Part shown: positions 1 to 7,935 of the stretch, in pieces
How the letters are laid out: each line of letters opens with the position of its first letter
Position numbering within the stretch: position 1 is the first letter of the stretch
From: Planctomycetota bacterium
GTDB lineage: Bacteria > Planctomycetota > Phycisphaerae > Phycisphaerales > UBA1924
DNA length: 30,669 bases
Direction of reading: 5' to 3'
NCBI GenBank assembly: GCA_023432465.1
Contig: JAEYUO010000047.1
Span: 1 to 30,669, forward strand
The notes under the pieces: generated by a model
The model's database searches: none
What the model saw: only the letters and a program-made list of their open reading frames with translations
Told to the model about the DNA's origin: nothing
Position numbers and translations under genes: made by a program

Positions 1-24
1 GGGGGGGGGGGTCCCCCCCCCCCC
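1..24. other. Poly-G/poly-C low-complexity edge, probable artefact
   Basis: The window opens with eleven G, one T and twelve C, then becomes normal sequence. The run is self-complementary with no real loop and has no T-tract, so it is a poor match to a factor-independent terminator, although it lies 17 bases beyond the stop of the first gene. Long homopolymers at a contig edge are a known sequencing or assembly error, and I favour that reading. Confidence 0.6.
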
Positions 25-41
25 ACGTTGAGGAACTGTGC

Positions 42-2741
42 TCAGCAGCCGCCTGCGAACCAGGCGGACAAGAACGCGAAGATGTCGGGCACGCTGACGG
101 TGCCAGAGCTGTCAAAGTCCGCCCGAAGACTGGGGGCGAACCAATCGGCAAGGAAGGCGAAGATGTCCGGCACGCTGATAGTGCCGTCCTGGTTATGGTC
201 TGCGCGGCAGCAAGGCGTCAAGTTGTTGCCTGGTGCGTTGCACGTCGTGCCATCGCCGGCGTAGGAAGAGTTGATGCCGGTGCAATCGCCGGCCGAGGCC
301 ACGATGACGCACGCTGCGCCCATGCAGCACGCGCCGCCGGAGGGCTCCTGCTCGCATGCGCCGCGGCTGACGCTCCAGGAGTTGAGGGTGCCGACATCGC
401 CCGCGGCGGAGTCGGTGATGGTGATGGTCCAGGTTCCGGCGGGGCTCAGCCCCGCGAACGGGATGAAGCTGGTGAACGCGCCGTTCGGAGGACTTGTGGC
501 GGTGCCATCGTTCGTTGAGGGGCTGTAGAGACCGTGCGGAACAGTGACGGGTGTCGCGGCGATTGCGGCCCAGAGGTCGTCGCCACCGTCGGCAAAGACG
601 TAGTTGTCCGTGCTCGACAGGTCAGAGCCCGATCCGAAGCCGGTGTTCGAGAAGCGGCGGACACGATTGATCACGTCGATGGGGCCGACGATCGGACCCA
701 CATCGGGCGTGAACGTGAGGGTGATGGTCAGGTCCCCGATGAATGTGTGGTTGATGTTGAGGTCGAGGAAGAGCGAGTCGATCGGGGTCGTGTCGGAGAC
801 GATGATGAAGTCCGTGAAGGTGTTGTTGTCCGTGATCGCCAGCGCCGGGCTGGAAGTCCCGATCGCCGCGCCGGCGAGGCAGTTGCTCCCTTCACCGGCA
901 AACTCGCCTCCCTGGAAGGCACACTGGAGGGAGTTGAGGATCACGCATGATCCGCCAACGCAGCACGCCCCGCCGGTGGGGCATGGCGCGCCCACACCCT
1001 GGAAGGTCCCACCCTGGAAAGCGCACTGGAAGGAGTTGAGCTGCGCGCAGTCGCCATTGGCGGCGATGCATGCACCCGGTGCGGGGCAGGGTATGCCTGC
1101 ACCCTGGAAGGTCCCGCCCTGGAAGGCGCATTGGAAGGAGTTGAGCTGCGTGCAGTCACCGTTGGCGGCGATGCATGCACCCGGGGCCGGGCACGCCGAG
1201 GCGTCGCCCTGGTAGCTCCCACCGACAAATGCACAGTTGGCCTGTGTGCGGATCACGCAGTCGCCGTTGGCCGCGATGCACGCCCCGACCGGCGGGCACA
1301 TGGTGTCATCGCCCTGGTAGGTTCCCGTGCAGTTGGCCTGGATTGTGAGGAAGCAGGTGCCATCGGGCTGAGTGCAGGCGCCAACGGGTCCGGCAAGTGA
1401 CTGGCCGCTGACGGCCATGACAACCGTGGACGAGCTGGCGGCCGGTTTGGTGAACTCGATTGCAGCGACTGCGCTGGTGTTCAGGCCAAGCCCGGCGAGG
1501 TTGATGATCGTCTGATACAGACGGGGGTTGTTGGCAGACCCGTCGTCGGGGATGTCCGTGTTGAGGTTCATTCGTCCAAGGTCAACAAGCCCGTTGTTCG
1601 TGGTGACGTTGAACCAATCCTGTGCGTTGAAGGGGATGCTCATCGAGAAAGAGGTATCGGAGAAGTGGACCACCAGCGAGCCCAGACCGCCGCCGCCCGC
1701 GCTGGAGGCAAAGACCGCCAGCAGGTCGTAGGGCCTGACGTCAGCAGGAGCGAACGTCAGCGTGCCCGTCGGGGATGACGCGTTCAAGAACAGGGCGTTG
1801 GGCTGGTCATACGGCGCGAGCTGGCCATTGATGGACGGGCTGGAAACGCTGAAAAACGCGCCGCCTGCGGGAAGGCCCTTGACCGAACCCGGGAGGAACG
1901 CCTCGTACCAACTGAAGTTGCCGCCGACATCGAACGGCTGGGCGAACAGGTTGTACGGGATTATTGCCGAGTTCTCGACGACAACATCGCGGTTGAAGCC
2001 GGTCATCTCGATGGGGTCCATCTGGGTGATGGCGGGGAGGCCGCTCAGGGCCAGCACGATCGTGTTTTGCGCGCCCCCGCCAGCGGGCTTGGTGAACTCG
2101 ATGCTCGCGATCGCAGACGATGAAAGTCCCAATGCGGCGAGGTTGATGTTGGTCTGGTAGATGCGGGGATTGCCTGCCGATCCGTCATCTGCGATGTCGG
2201 TGGTCAGATTCATTCGCCCAAGGTTGTTCAGCGCGTTGTTGGTGGTCACAAAGAACCAGTCCTGCGCGTTGAAGTTGATCGGGCCAAACGTCGTCGTGTC
2301 GGTGAAGGTGATAACGAGCGATCCGACACCGCCGCCGTTTGAAGAAGAGGCGAAGACCGAGATCATCTCATAGGGAATCTGGTCCGCGGGATCGAGAATG
2401 AGCGAATCCGTTGGGACAAAGGAGTCAAGGAACAGCGCGTTCAGCGCGTCATAAGGCTGAAGCTGAACCATGGTGCCGTCGAGCACGCTGTTAAACGTGC
2501 CGCCCACCGGCAGGCCCTTTGTGGTCGCCGGCAGGTTGCGCTCGTACAGCGACCAGTTGTTGAAGGTGTCGAACGGTTGGGCGAGCGAGCCATACGGCGA
2601 GACGCCCGTGTTCTCCACGACGACATCGCGGTTCCAGCCCGTGGCCGAGATCGGGGTCATCTGGGCGGCCGCGGCAGCGCCGAAAGACAGCAGGGCCGTG
2701 ATGGCCAATGCAACTTCGCGCTTCACTCGAGGGGACTTCAT
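42..2741 (-). CDS. Secreted multidomain protein with P-domain-like region and C-terminal Gly-Cys dockerin module
   Basis: An 899-residue exported protein. The start is ATG at 2741, because a GAGGAG ribosome site lies just upstream and a signal peptide follows directly (MKSPRVKREVALAIT, cleavage near AAAAQ); the frame stays open 40 codons further but without a signal. Residues about 28-240 and 241-446 are two diverged copies of one domain sharing NRDVVVEN, PFNAQDWF-like, VTTNN and IEFTKPA segments. Residues 451-621 hold five Cys-rich repeats of 32-35 residues, with a sixth near 800-839. Residues about 629-796 resemble a proprotein convertase P-domain (ITDNNTFTDF near its start, GTWTITITDSA near its end). 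Residues 843-899 carry two calcium-loop dockerin repeats (DHNQDGTISVPD and DFDSSGTVSVPD), and the chain ends Gly-Gly-Cys. Phycisphaerae have many secreted proteins with this Gly-Cys dockerin tail, thought to be a sorting or anchoring signal. The substrate or partner is unknown. Confidence 0.88.
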   Translation of the reverse strand: MKSPRVKREVALAITALLSFGAAAAAQMTPISATGWNRDVVVENTGVSPYGSLAQPFDTFNNWSLYERNLPATTKGLPVGGTFNSVLDGTMVQLQPYDALNALFLDSFVPTDSLILDPADQIPYEMISVFASSSNGGGVGSLVITFTDTTTFGPINFNAQDWFFVTTNNALNNLGRMNLTTDIADDGSAGNPRIYQTNINLAALGLSSSAIASIEFTKPAGGGAQNTIVLALSGLPAITQMDPIEMTGFNRDVVVENSAIIPYNLFAQPFDVGGNFSWYEAFLPGSVKGLPAGGAFFSVSSPSINGQLAPYDQPNALFLNASSPTGTLTFAPADVRPYDLLAVFASSAGGGGLGSLVVHFSDTSFSMSIPFNAQDWFNVTTNNGLVDLGRMNLNTDIPDDGSANNPRLYQTIINLAGLGLNTSAVAAIEFTKPAASSSTVVMAVSGQSLAGPVGACTQPDGTCFLTIQANCTGTYQGDDTMCPPVGACIAANGDCVIRTQANCAFVGGSYQGDASACPAPGACIAANGDCTQLNSFQCAFQGGTFQGAGIPCPAPGACIAANGDCAQLNSFQCAFQGGTFQGVGAPCPTGGACCVGGSCVILNSLQCAFQGGEFAGEGSNCLAGAAIGTSSPALAITDNNTFTDFIIVSDTTPIDSLFLDLNINHTFIGDLTITLTFTPDVGPIVGPIDVINRVRRFSNTGFGSGSDLSSTDNYVFADGGDDLWAAIAATPVTVPHGLYSPSTNDGTATSPPNGAFTSFIPFAGLSPAGTWTITITDSAAGDVGTLNSWSVSRGACEQEPSGGACCMGAACVIVASAGDCTGINSSYAGDGTTCNAPGNNLTPCCRADHNQDGTISVPDIFAFLADWFAPSLRADFDSSGTVSVPDIFAFLSAWFAGGC
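879..1391 (-). repeat. Five tandem Cys-rich repeat units inside the dockerin protein
   Basis: The block encodes residues 451-621 of the dockerin protein. Each unit has the form GAC-x-DGxC ... QANC or QC ... GGxxxGxxxxC, with four regularly spaced cysteines that probably form disulfides after export. The two central units, at 978-1082 and 1083-1187, are both 105 bases long and almost identical (GACIAANGDC then QLNSFQCAFQGGTFQG), which implies a recent duplication. The outer units are more diverged. Confidence 0.85.
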
Positions 2742-3062
2742 GTTCAACTCCTCATGGCCCACACCACGACGACGGTTCACGTCCCGATCCGCACGCTGCG
2801 GAGCGGGAATCCGATCCGGTCGCGCGCGGAGTGAAAAGCCCGCTACGGCAGGATCATTCAATTCGCCAGTTTACCACGACGCGGCAGGATGCGCCAAGGA
2901 TGAAACCTCCATGTATGCCGATACTCAGTCCTATAGTCGTCGGAAGGTCCTGTTGGAGGCTTGGGGCGGGGATTGGACGCGCAGCTCGGTCGATGTCGCC
3001 GCGACACTCCTGCGATGGCCACCCCGAACGGGTCGGCTCGACCGAAACTTCTGGAGGCACCT
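2742..3062. other. Divergent intergenic region, 321 bases
   Basis: This gap separates two divergently transcribed genes and so should hold promoters for both. The ribosome sites are visible at its two ends: GAGGAG on the minus strand before 2741, and GGAGG at 3053-3057 on the plus strand. A TATAGT hexamer at 2932-2937 could be a -10 element for the downstream gene, but I find no matching -35. Open frames crossing the gap lack start context or protein character, so I call no gene. Confidence 0.5.
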
Positions 3063-3668
3063 ATGAACAAGCTCTTTGCTCCAAGTCTCATCGGCCTGAT
3101 CGCGCTCGCCGCGGGCTGTGCGCAGCAGAAGCCGTCCGACGGTACGCAGATGGCGAAGATTCAGGCCGCGCCAGGTGGCGGAGACACCCGCGAGGCGACC
3201 CCGGTGACCCTGAAGGCTGGAGATGTTGCCCCGGTGCTCAGCATCGAGCAGTGGCTCAAGGGCTCGGCGGTGAACAGCTTCGAGAGCGGCAAGGTCTATG
3301 TCGTCGAGTTCTGGGCAACCTGGTGTGGGCCGTGCGTGGCCAACATCCCGCACCTCAACAGCATCCAGGCCGAGCACCCCGATGTCGTCGTCATCGGCGT
3401 CGCAGGGAGCGAGCGTCGGCCCGCGGAGGGCCAGCCCGATACACGCGTCGAGAAGCTCAACGATTTCATCGCCAAGCGGGGCGATGGCATGAACTACCGC
3501 GTGGCCTACGACGATGACCGCTCGATGCCCAGGGCATGGATGGAGCCCGCCGGGCAGAACGGCATTCCGTGCGTATTCATCGTCGGCGGCGATGGCAAGA
3601 TCGCGTGGATCGGCCACCCCGTCGCGATGGACAAGCACCTCGCCGCGGCGATTGCGGCGGCAAAGTAA
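3063..3668 (+). CDS. TlpA-like thioredoxin-fold lipoprotein
   Basis: A 201-residue protein. The start is ATG at 3063, with GGAGG six bases upstream. Residues 1-19 form a lipoprotein signal with the lipobox LAAGC, so Cys19 would be lipidated. The thioredoxin fold covers about residues 50-195, with the active site FWATWCGPC (Cys88 and Cys91) and the cis-proline at Pro169 (NGIPCVF). Family members (TlpA/ResA/AhpC-TSA type) are envelope thiol-disulfide reductants, often serving cytochrome c maturation or periplasmic cysteines. No cytochrome biogenesis gene lies nearby, so the client is unknown. One possible link, by proximity only, is the divergent Cys-rich dockerin protein. It converges on the ThuA/DUF1080 gene with 12 bases between stops. 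Confidence 0.9.
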   Translation: MNKLFAPSLIGLIALAAGCAQQKPSDGTQMAKIQAAPGGGDTREATPVTLKAGDVAPVLSIEQWLKGSAVNSFESGKVYVVEFWATWCGPCVANIPHLNSIQAEHPDVVVIGVAGSERRPAEGQPDTRVEKLNDFIAKRGDGMNYRVAYDDDRSMPRAWMEPAGQNGIPCVFIVGGDGKIAWIGHPVAMDKHLAAAIAAAK

Positions 3669-3680
3669 GCCGCCCCGTCT

Positions 3681-5105
3681 TCACTTCAACTCGCGTACTT
3701 TGATGTTCCGAAACGCGACCACATCGCCATGGTCCTGGAGGCAGATGTGTCCCTTCTCGCGTGTGGCGAAGTCGGGCATCCCGGTCCATTTGCTCTTGGA
3801 GTGTGCCGCTTTGTAGGTCTCGCTTCCGAGCTCCAGATCGACGACCTTAAAGCCATTGAGCCAGTGCTCGATCTTCTTGCCGCGGCAGACGATCCGCGCC
3901 GAGTTCCACTCCCCCGCCGGCCGGCCCGTGTCCACGGTCGCTGGCAGGACGTCATAGAAGCTGCCGGTCCGCGTCTTGGCCTTGGCCTTGTCGCCGTGGC
4001 GGAGATCATCGAGGATCTGGAACTCCGGCCCCGTCTGCCACGGGTAGTCGTGCGTTTCGGTCGTGCGGTAGATGATCCCGCTGTTCCCGCCCTGCGCAAC
4101 CTTGAACTCCAGCGCGAGTTCGAAGTCGCCGAACTGCTCATCGGCCATGATGTCCCCGCCCGCCTTGCCCGGGGCATATGACAGCTCGCCGCCCGCGACA
4201 GTCCAACCCGTGTTCTCAGGCAAAGCGGGCTTCTTGTAGCCGCGCCAGCCCGCGGTTGATGACCCGTCGAACAGCAGCCGCCAGCCGTCGGCTTTCTCCG
4301 CTGCCGTCAGCGTGTTGTGCGTGCGGACATCCCGCCACTCGGCAGGCAGCGTGACCGAGCCCGTCGCGGCCCACTCCGCCCCGCGCGTGAGCATCGCGCG
4401 GAATCCGGGCGTGGTAACGGAAGACTTGGTATCCTCAACGCCTGTCCACACATGCCCGAGCGGCGTGGCAAACACCTTGCCCTTGCCGAACTCCAGCGTG
4501 AACGCCATCGGTTCGTGCTTCCCGGTCCCGCCAGATTCCGTGGTAGACATCGCGCGGGCGAGCAGGCTGTAGCGGGCGTTCTGCGCGTTCACCAGGTCGT
4601 GATACAGCTCATCGCGCGTCGTGAAACTCGCGAGCCCCTTGGTGATCGGGTGGTCCTTGTCGACTACCTCAACTTTGAACTCATGCACGGAGCCGTGCCC
4701 CGTGCCGTCTCGCCACATCAGCCCAAGCATCTTCTCGTAGTCCGCCCAACCCCGGAAGGAGTTGTCCGCCGCGTGAACGGCCACGACACCGACGCCGCGC
4801 GAAACCGCCTCAACGAAGTTCCGCTCCGCGGCCTCGCCCCACCTCCTCGGTTCATGAATGTCGTTGTAGTCGAGCACGAACAGCTTGTACCCGCCGAGCT
4901 TCGCAGCATCGGCGAGCGTCGCCGCGGGGTCATCGGTTATGGTGACATCAAACCGTCCGGTCGCCTCCAGCGTGTCCGCGTGCACGCGGCTCGTGTATTG
5001 CCAGTTGTGGTTGTTGTGCCCGGTGATGAGCAGCGTCGGAATCGGTTCCGCCGCGGCGGGATTCGTCGAGCAAAGCAAACCGGCGGCAAGTGCGAGCGCG
5101 AGCAT
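3681..5105 (-). CDS. Secreted ThuA-like domain fused to DUF1080 (3-keto-disaccharide hydrolase) domain
   Basis: A 474-residue exported protein. The ATG at 5105 is chosen because GGGAG lies upstream and a signal peptide follows (MLALALAAGLLC, cleavage after AAA at residue 19). Residues about 22-252 are ThuA-like, a glutamine-amidotransferase-like fold (LLITGHNNHNW at the start, GVVAVHAADNSF, later FATPLGHVWTG). Residues about 273-474 are DUF1080/3-keto-disaccharide hydrolase, a jelly-roll fold (WRLLFDGSSTAGWRG, GNSGIIYRT, GPEFQILDD, WNSARIV, FRNIKVREL at the end). Characterised DUF1080 proteins act on 3-keto-glycosides, releasing sugars after C3 oxidation. The TIM-barrel isomerase gene lies 97 bases upstream on the same strand and probably shares the transcript. 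ThuA plus DUF1080 in one chain is common in Planctomycetota. The substrate is not deducible. Confidence 0.9.
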   Translation of the reverse strand: MLALALAAGLLCSTNPAAAEPIPTLLITGHNNHNWQYTSRVHADTLEATGRFDVTITDDPAATLADAAKLGGYKLFVLDYNDIHEPRRWGEAAERNFVEAVSRGVGVVAVHAADNSFRGWADYEKMLGLMWRDGTGHGSVHEFKVEVVDKDHPITKGLASFTTRDELYHDLVNAQNARYSLLARAMSTTESGGTGKHEPMAFTLEFGKGKVFATPLGHVWTGVEDTKSSVTTPGFRAMLTRGAEWAATGSVTLPAEWRDVRTHNTLTAAEKADGWRLLFDGSSTAGWRGYKKPALPENTGWTVAGGELSYAPGKAGGDIMADEQFGDFELALEFKVAQGGNSGIIYRTTETHDYPWQTGPEFQILDDLRHGDKAKAKTRTGSFYDVLPATVDTGRPAGEWNSARIVCRGKKIEHWLNGFKVVDLELGSETYKAAHSKSKWTGMPDFATREKGHICLQDHGDVVAFRNIKVRELK

Positions 5106-5202
5106 GAGAAACTCCCAATGGGACGGTGCGACTGTGTCTCTTGTGCGGATGATACGGGAACTCTCTGCTGATCGGGCGGCCGTCTGCCCGTTGTGCGAGC
5201 CG

Positions 5203-6174
5203 TCAGGACCCCGCCGGAATCGTCGTGGCGTCGCCTTGTTTCGCCGCCACGAGTTCATCCCGCACTCGCTCCAGCAGTTTCTTTGTCGCGTGGATGCCCT
5301 CCGCCTCGCCCAGCCGGCCGCCCTCGTACTCGATCCCGATGTGCCCGTTGTACTTCGCCGCGAGCACGATCTTCAGCATCTTCCGGTAGTCGATCGTCGT
5401 CTCATCGCCCGCCTCGTTGAAGTCGTAGCTCTTGGCCGAGACGCCCTTGGCAAACGGCATCAACTCCTCGGTTCCCTTGTACCGGTCATACGCCTCCTTG
5501 TCGGAGATGCGGAAGTTGCCGAAATCGGGCAGCGTCCCCGCTCGCTTGTGCCCGACCTTCTTGATCACCGCCGCGAGCCATGCGCCGTTGGAAGACAGGC
5601 CACCGTGGTTCTCGACAATGACATTCAGGTTCATCGGATCGGCCAGCTCGCACAGCCTGCGGAGTCCATCCGCCGCGCGGTCGCGCTGCTCGTCATAGGT
5701 GCCGCCGGATTTGGCGTTGACGCGGATCGAATGACACCCCAGCGCCGCGGCGGCATCCAGCCACTTGCGGTGGTTCTCCACCGCCTGCTTTCGCTTTGCC
5801 TCATCCGCATCCCCCAGCGCCCCCTCACCGTCGCACATAATCAGCAGACTCTTCACGCCCTGATCATCGCACCGCTTCCGCAGCTCCCGCGTGTAGTCCG
5901 CATCCCCCTTCTTCTTCCAGAACTGATTCACGTACTCGACCGCATCGATCCCGAACTCCTCCTTCGCCGCCTTCGGGAAGTCCAGATGGTCCAGCTTGCC
6001 GCCAAAGAGCGCGCGGTTGAGCGACCACTGAGCAAGGGAGATCTTGAAGAGGGGTTCGGGCACTGTGACGCACCTTGCGGAAGCGCGAGACGCGGGAAGG
6101 CGCAAGGCCGCCGAGGTCGCGGCCATCAGGACGAGGGATTGACGACGGGAGACCGAGACCTGTGTGCTATGCAT
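5203..6174 (-). CDS. Tat-exported sugar phosphate isomerase/epimerase-like TIM-barrel protein
   Basis: A 323-residue protein of the xylose isomerase-like TIM-barrel family. The N-terminus has a twin-arginine signal, SRRQSLVLMAATSAA, which suggests folding before export. Candidate metal ligands are Glu188 (VIVENHGG), Asp217 (LPDFGN) and Glu282 (GIEYEGG). At the position where many relatives have a His-x-Lys ligand motif, this protein reads SAKSYDF. The start is ATG at 6174; no clear ribosome site precedes it, but the Tat motif supports it. It is followed 97 bases downstream by the ThuA/DUF1080 gene. Such pairs occur in oxidative glycoside degradation, where a TIM-barrel enzyme epimerises, isomerises or cleaves keto-sugars. 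Despite the family name, a phosphorylated substrate is unlikely outside the cytoplasm. Confidence 0.85.
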   Translation of the reverse strand: MHSTQVSVSRRQSLVLMAATSAALRLPASRASARCVTVPEPLFKISLAQWSLNRALFGGKLDHLDFPKAAKEEFGIDAVEYVNQFWKKKGDADYTRELRKRCDDQGVKSLLIMCDGEGALGDADEAKRKQAVENHRKWLDAAAALGCHSIRVNAKSGGTYDEQRDRAADGLRRLCELADPMNLNVIVENHGGLSSNGAWLAAVIKKVGHKRAGTLPDFGNFRISDKEAYDRYKGTEELMPFAKGVSAKSYDFNEAGDETTIDYRKMLKIVLAAKYNGHIGIEYEGGRLGEAEGIHATKKLLERVRDELVAAKQGDATTIPAGS

Positions 6175-6215
6175 TGGCGTATCTGAACAGCAATCGGTGC
6201 CGCGGTCAAGCCCGT

Positions 6216-6734
6216 TCAGTCTTCAGTGTCTTCCAGCTCAACGGCCTGAATGCCTGGTTCTCGCCTCGGAACCCCGGCATCCGCATTCTGCGGCACGGAG
6301 ATCACAATCTTCAGGCTTTTCACGGATGCGGGTACGCGCTTGAGCAGCGAGGCTTGCGCACCCGACCGCAGCAAACGATCCACCACGTACCGCGTCGATG
6401 AATCGGGCACACCCAGCGTCAGCACGCCGCGCGTCAGTTTGACGACCTCAACCTTGTCCGCGATGTGGGACGGAAACGTCTGTGCGACAGCGATCGATGC
6501 CGCGCCGACGGCCTTGTGCGCATGCTTGACGTGGTCGAACGCATCATGCACCGCCGCGGCGATGGTCGGATCAGCCCAGACCTTGCGGATTCTCTTGAGC
6601 GCGGCGGGATTGTCCGCGAACGCCTTCCGCTCGCCGAGGGTTGGCTGATCCGGCGCACGCATGCGGGCTGCGCGGATGGCCATCAGGCTCTCGGCAAATG
6701 CTCGTGCATCGGGCTGGGGCGCGGCCATGGCCAC
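6216..6734 (-). CDS. DciA-like (DUF721) protein
   Basis: A 172-residue soluble protein. The C-terminal half, about residues 85-150, has the DUF721 pattern: a strand (GVLTLGVPDSSTRYVVDRLL), a helix, then strand VKSLKIVISVP. DUF721 includes DciA, which helps load the replicative helicase in bacteria lacking DnaC or DnaI. The first half is a charged helical segment. The frame begins at GTG 6734, with an ATG two codons later at 6728; neither has a good ribosome site, so the exact start is uncertain. It sits 59 bases after the ABC ATPase gene and 41 bases before the isomerase gene on the same strand. No replication gene is next to it, so the replication role rests on the fold pattern alone. Confidence 0.55.
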   Translation of the reverse strand: MAMAAPQPDARAFAESLMAIRAARMRAPDQPTLGERKAFADNPAALKRIRKVWADPTIAAAVHDAFDHVKHAHKAVGAASIAVAQTFPSHIADKVEVVKLTRGVLTLGVPDSSTRYVVDRLLRSGAQASLLKRVPASVKSLKIVISVPQNADAGVPRREPGIQAVELEDTED

Positions 6735-6793
6735 AGTGTAGGGGAATCAGCGCCACGATTCACAAAGCCTCATTGTGGGCGTACACACCGCCG

Positions 6794-7660
6794 TTACACC
6801 GCCCCGCCCTCAAACACCACGCGCTGCTTCTTCGCCCCCGGCTTGGCCGTCGGTACCGCGCTCAGCAAGGACTGCGTGTACTTGTGCTGCGGATTGTTGA
6901 TGATGTCCAGCTTCCGCCCCTCCTCGACAATCTTGCCGCGATACATCACCGCGATCCGGTCGCACATGTGCTGAATCACCGCCATATCGTGGCTGATGAA
7001 CAGATAGCTGAGGCCGAAGTCTCGCTGCAGGTCCTTCAACAAGTTCAGGATCTGCGCCTGGATCGAAACATCCAGCGCGCTCGTTGGCTCATCGCACACA
7101 ATGAAGCTCGGCTCCAGCGCGAGCGCCCGTGCGATGCCAATGCGCTGCCGCTGCCCGCCGGAGAACTCGTGCGGATACCTGTCCGCCGCGGCCTTGGGCA
7201 TGCCGCACCGCACCAGCAGCTTCTCGACCCGGTCGCGAAGCTCGGACTTGTCCGTGCAGATTCCGTGCACCATCAGCGGCTCGCCCAGGATATTGACGAT
7301 CCGCATCCGCGGATTCAGCGAACTCGCCGGATCCTGAAAGATGATCTGCATCCGACGCCGCATCGCCTTCAGGCCCGCGCCCGACAATCCGTACACATCC
7401 TGCCCGTCAAACACAACCTGACCCGAAGTGCGTGGGATCAGGCGAAGCAGCGTCCGCCCGACCGTCGTCTTTCCGCACCCGGATTCACCGACCAGCCCGA
7501 GCGTTTCGCCCTGGCCGATGTCAAACGAGACGCCATCGACCGCACGCATCCACCCGGTGGTCCGCTGCAGGATGCCCGACTTGATCGGGAAGTGGGTGTT
7601 GAGGTCCTTGACATGGAGCAAGGTCTTCTTGGGCGATTGAGAGTCTGTGGACGTCGGCAT
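6794..7660 (-). CDS. OppF/DppF-like peptide ABC transporter ATP-binding protein
   Basis: A 288-residue ATPase with the complete set of ABC motifs: Walker A GESGCGKT (58-65), Q-loop Gln109 (IIFQDPASSLNPR), signature FSGGQRQR (from 166), Walker B FIVCDE with PTSALD (186-195) and switch His224 (FISHD). The FQDPxxSLNPR segment and the C-terminal YTQSLLSAVP are typical of the OppF/DppF subunit of peptide and nickel importers. OppF is usually somewhat longer; here the C-terminal part after the ATPase core is short. No permease, OppD partner or solute-binding protein lies in the window, so it must pair with components encoded elsewhere or serve another transporter. The start is ATG at 7660 with no clear ribosome site; the divergent CDGSH gene begins 34 bases away. 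Confidence 0.9.
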   Translation of the reverse strand: MPTSTDSQSPKKTLLHVKDLNTHFPIKSGILQRTTGWMRAVDGVSFDIGQGETLGLVGESGCGKTTVGRTLLRLIPRTSGQVVFDGQDVYGLSGAGLKAMRRRMQIIFQDPASSLNPRMRIVNILGEPLMVHGICTDKSELRDRVEKLLVRCGMPKAAADRYPHEFSGGQRQRIGIARALALEPSFIVCDEPTSALDVSIQAQILNLLKDLQRDFGLSYLFISHDMAVIQHMCDRIAVMYRGKIVEEGRKLDIINNPQHKYTQSLLSAVPTAKPGAKKQRVVFEGGAV

Positions 7661-7694
7661 GATGCGGAGGGTACGCCGCCGCTACGATCCCCGC

Positions 7695-7931
7695 ATGGCA
7701 CGACTGATCCGACACGATGCGACGGGGCCGGTCAAGATCGACCCGGCCACCTGGCCCCGGGACGAACAGGGAAACCTCAAGCCGATCTTCATCTGTGCCT
7801 GCGGGCTCTCGCAGAACTTCCCGTTTTGTGATGGTGCGCACAAGGCCTGCCGCGCATCGGAGGCCGCGGGGAAGCTCTATGTCTATGACAACGAGCGGAA
7901 GACCGTGACCGACACGCGGGACGACGCCTGA
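7695..7931 (+). CDS. CDGSH-type iron-sulfur protein
   Basis: A 78-residue protein carrying one complete CDGSH motif: CACGLSQNFPFCDGAH fits C-x-C-x2-S-x3-P-x-C-D-G-x2-H, so three cysteines and one histidine should hold a [2Fe-2S] cluster. Bacterial single-motif members are small soluble redox or cluster-transfer proteins, often with no assigned partner. The ATG at 7695 gives the compact family-like length (MARLIRHDATGP); longer starts upstream are possible, since the frame is open from 7647. No ribosome site is near 7695, so it could be leaderless. Its stop is four bases from the stop of the convergent flavin/iron-sulfur dehydrogenase, a redox neighbour, though the opposite orientation gives only weak support for a link. 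Confidence 0.88.
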   Translation: MARLIRHDATGPVKIDPATWPRDEQGNLKPIFICACGLSQNFPFCDGAHKACRASEAAGKLYVYDNERKTVTDTRDDA

Positions 7932-7935
7932 ACGG

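Noticed and set aside
1..24. Poly-G/poly-C palindrome as a terminator of the dockerin gene
   Set aside because: No T-tract and no proper loop; long G and C runs at the very edge suggest an artefact.
879..1391. CRISPR-like array because of regular repeats
   Set aside because: The repeats are in-frame protein repeats with four conserved cysteines; there are no unique spacers between constant repeats and no cas genes.
2742..2861. Forty-codon upstream extension of the dockerin protein
   Set aside because: It would bury the signal peptide and ignore the GAGGAG site before ATG 2741.
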